From an uncultured Actinomyces sp. (GTDB lineage Bacteria > Actinomycetota > Actinomycetes > Actinomycetales > Actinomycetaceae): a stretch of DNA of 6,674 nucleotides. Both the position numbers and the translations under genes were made by a program. Of the stretch, positions 5,552 through 6,674 are shown one piece after another. The first letter of the stretch is position 1. Every line of letters starts with the position of its first letter. The notes under the pieces are model-generated. The model searched no databases and was not told the DNA's origin. It saw only the letters and a list, made by a program, of their open reading frames with translations. Location of the stretch: positions 1 to 6,674 of the forward strand of contig CAJZFF010000095.1 of the NCBI GenBank assembly GCA_915069725.1, read 5' to 3'.

Positions 5552-6475
5552 ATGCCGAGGACGCGCGCCGACCTGCTCGCCTCCTACCGCGGCTACCTGG
5601 CCCTGCAGCGGGATCTGTCCGGGCACACCGTGCGCGCCTATCTCGTCGACATCAACGACCTGCTGAGCTTCCTCGGCGTCGGTGAGGGGGATACGGAGCC
5701 CGTTGACGCGGCCCTGGCCACCCTCGACCTGGCGGACCTGCGGGACTGGCTCGCCGCGATGGCCGCGAGCGGTCACTCACGTGCCACCTTGGCCCGTCGC
5801 TCGGCCTCGGTGAGGACCTTCTCCTCCTGGGCCTTCGAGACGGGACTGCTCACCTCCGACGTCGCCGCGCGCCTGCGAGCGCCCCGCGTCGATAACCGTC
5901 TGCCCGGGGTGCTGACGCCCCAGCAGGCCTCGCAGCTGCTCAAGACCGCCTCGGACCTCGCCTCGGACGGGCACGTCCTGGCCGTGCGTGACCTGGCCAT
6001 CATCGAGACGCTCTATGCGACCGGAGTGCGGGTCTCCGAGCTCGTCGGCCTGGATGTCGCCGACCTCGACCACTCCCAACGGACCCTGCGAGTCCTGGGG
6101 AAGGGCCGTAAGGAACGGACCGTCCCCTACGGGCTGCCCGCCGCCAGAGCACTGGAGGAATGGCTGCGTCGGCGCGGTGAGATCTGCGCCGTCGATGCGG
6201 GAGGCGCCCTCTTCCTCGGGGCGCGAGGGCGACGTATCGATCCCCGGGCGGTGCGCGACGTCGTCCACCGCCTGTGCACGGCCGCCCAGGTGCCCGACCT
6301 GGGCCCGCACGGACTGCGGCACAGCACCGCCACCCACGTCCTGGGCGGGGGAGCGGACCTGCGCAGCGTCCAAGAGCTCCTCGGCCACTCCTCACTGGCC
6401 ACCACCCAGCGCTACACCCACGTCTCGGCTGAGCGCCTGCGCAGCGTCTACGAGCAGGCCTTCCCCCGGGCCTGA
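5552..6475 (+). CDS. xerC: Tyrosine recombinase XerC
   Basis: XerC and its partner XerD resolve chromosome dimers at the dif site during division, under FtsK control. The 307-residue product has the usual length. The N-terminal SAM-like core-binding domain spans about 5-105 (DLSGHTVRAYLVDINDLLSF), and the catalytic domain about 120-305 holds the complete active site: R160 in ATGVRVSEL, K184 in VLGKGRKERTVPYG, H253 and R256 in HGLRH, H279 in GHSS and the nucleophile Y288 in QRYTH. The C-terminus ending FPRA is typical of actinobacterial XerC as I recall it. The ATG at 5552 is preferred because AAGGGGG lies five bases upstream; a GTG at 5525 would add nine residues but has no good binding site and sits in a hairpin. 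The convergent M23 peptidase gene next door is the usual actinobacterial neighbour, which supports the housekeeping XerC rather than an element integrase. Confidence 0.94.
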   Translation: MPRTRADLLASYRGYLALQRDLSGHTVRAYLVDINDLLSFLGVGEGDTEPVDAALATLDLADLRDWLAAMAASGHSRATLARRSASVRTFSSWAFETGLLTSDVAARLRAPRVDNRLPGVLTPQQASQLLKTASDLASDGHVLAVRDLAIIETLYATGVRVSELVGLDVADLDHSQRTLRVLGKGRKERTVPYGLPAARALEEWLRRRGEICAVDAGGALFLGARGRRIDPRAVRDVVHRLCTAAQVPDLGPHGLRHSTATHVLGGGADLRSVQELLGHSSLATTQRYTHVSAERLRSVYEQAFPRA

Positions 6476-6500
6476 GCGGAACCCTCGTGGGGTCGCGTTC

Positions 6501-6674
6501 TCAGTGAAGGGGCTTGAGGCGGATGACGGCCGGTTGCAGCAGGCGCAGCGGGTTGATGTACGTCTTAGGGCCGGTGCGAGCGCCCCAGTGCAGGGCGCAG
6601 ACCCCGTCCGAACGGTGCCCGGGCAGCAAGGTGCCGATGACCTGCCCGACATCCACCGTGTCACCCGCTCCGAC
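6501..6674 (-). CDS. M23-type (LytM-like) peptidase, C-terminal fragment at window edge
   Basis: Reading the minus strand from base 6674 gives 57 codons and then TGA at 6503-6501; the start lies beyond the right edge. The visible part has the end of a Peptidase M23 beta-sheet domain: GDTVDVGQVIGTLLPG, then VCALHWGAR, YINPLRLL and the tail AVIRLKPLH. Members of this family cut peptide cross-links in the cell wall or activate amidases. In the canonical HxH motif the second His corresponds to H29 here, while the position of the first His is Ala, so the zinc site may be altered; related actinobacterial proteins with a CLHWG segment look similar from memory. The gene converges on xerC with 25 bases between stops. 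Gene context suggests rpsB beyond the edge. Confidence 0.85.
   Translation of the reverse strand, partial: VGAGDTVDVGQVIGTLLPGHRSDGVCALHWGARTGPKTYINPLRLLQPAVIRLKPLH

Noticed and set aside
6473..6503. A bidirectional terminator between xerC and the convergent peptidase gene
   Set aside because: TGAG/CTCA and ACCC/GGGT can pair, but a large internal loop separates the two four-base stems and there is no T-run on either strand.

Overview
The window is GC-rich (clearly above 60% over most of its length), with GTG and ATG starts, strong purine-rich ribosome binding sites and short ATGA gene overlaps. Protein content points to an actinobacterium, most likely Actinomyces or a close relative; the genus is inference. 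A XerC-type recombinase gene next to a convergent M23-type peptidase gene matches a conserved actinobacterial neighbourhood that usually continues into rpsB-tsf, which would lie beyond the right edge.

Left part, minus strand (1-3151): a tightly coupled three-gene set. It reads, in transcription order: a 121-residue membrane-anchored protein that looks like only the N-terminus of a much longer family; a 542-residue protein with a conserved N-terminal domain, a zinc-hook-like Cys/His cluster and a C-terminal FHA domain; and a Ser/Thr protein kinase that runs off the left edge. Both junctions are ATGA overlaps. A candidate promoter with a good -10 box lies just upstream (3217-3245). The obvious working model is that the kinase phosphorylates Thr residues read by the FHA protein, with the anchored stub as the remains of the surface or sensor component. 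The kinase carries Ser instead of the usual metal-binding Asn in the catalytic loop.

Middle part (3152-4142): about 990 bases without an intact gene. It begins with a less GC-rich stretch holding the promoter of the left operon. It then holds a decayed IS110-family transposase on the minus strand (about 3448-3818), frameshifted at least twice and missing most of its length, preceded by what may be the non-coding left end of the same element (3819-3999). It ends in a short control region with two related pseudo-palindromes (4002-4033) ahead of the transporter gene.

Right part, plus strand (4143-6475): an EamA/DMT-type ten-helix transporter, an ArsR-type winged-helix regulator 85 bases further on with its own possible extended -10 promoter, and XerC. 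Transporter and regulator plausibly form a small regulated export module; the ligand is unknown. The C-terminus of an M23-type (LytM-like) cell-wall peptidase enters convergently at the right edge.

The window is mostly recognisable gene families. The most interesting points are the apparently truncated first gene of the kinase operon, the kinase active-site substitution, the unreported-looking IS110 remnant and the tandem operator-like sequence. I see no RNA genes, CRISPR array or complete mobile element.
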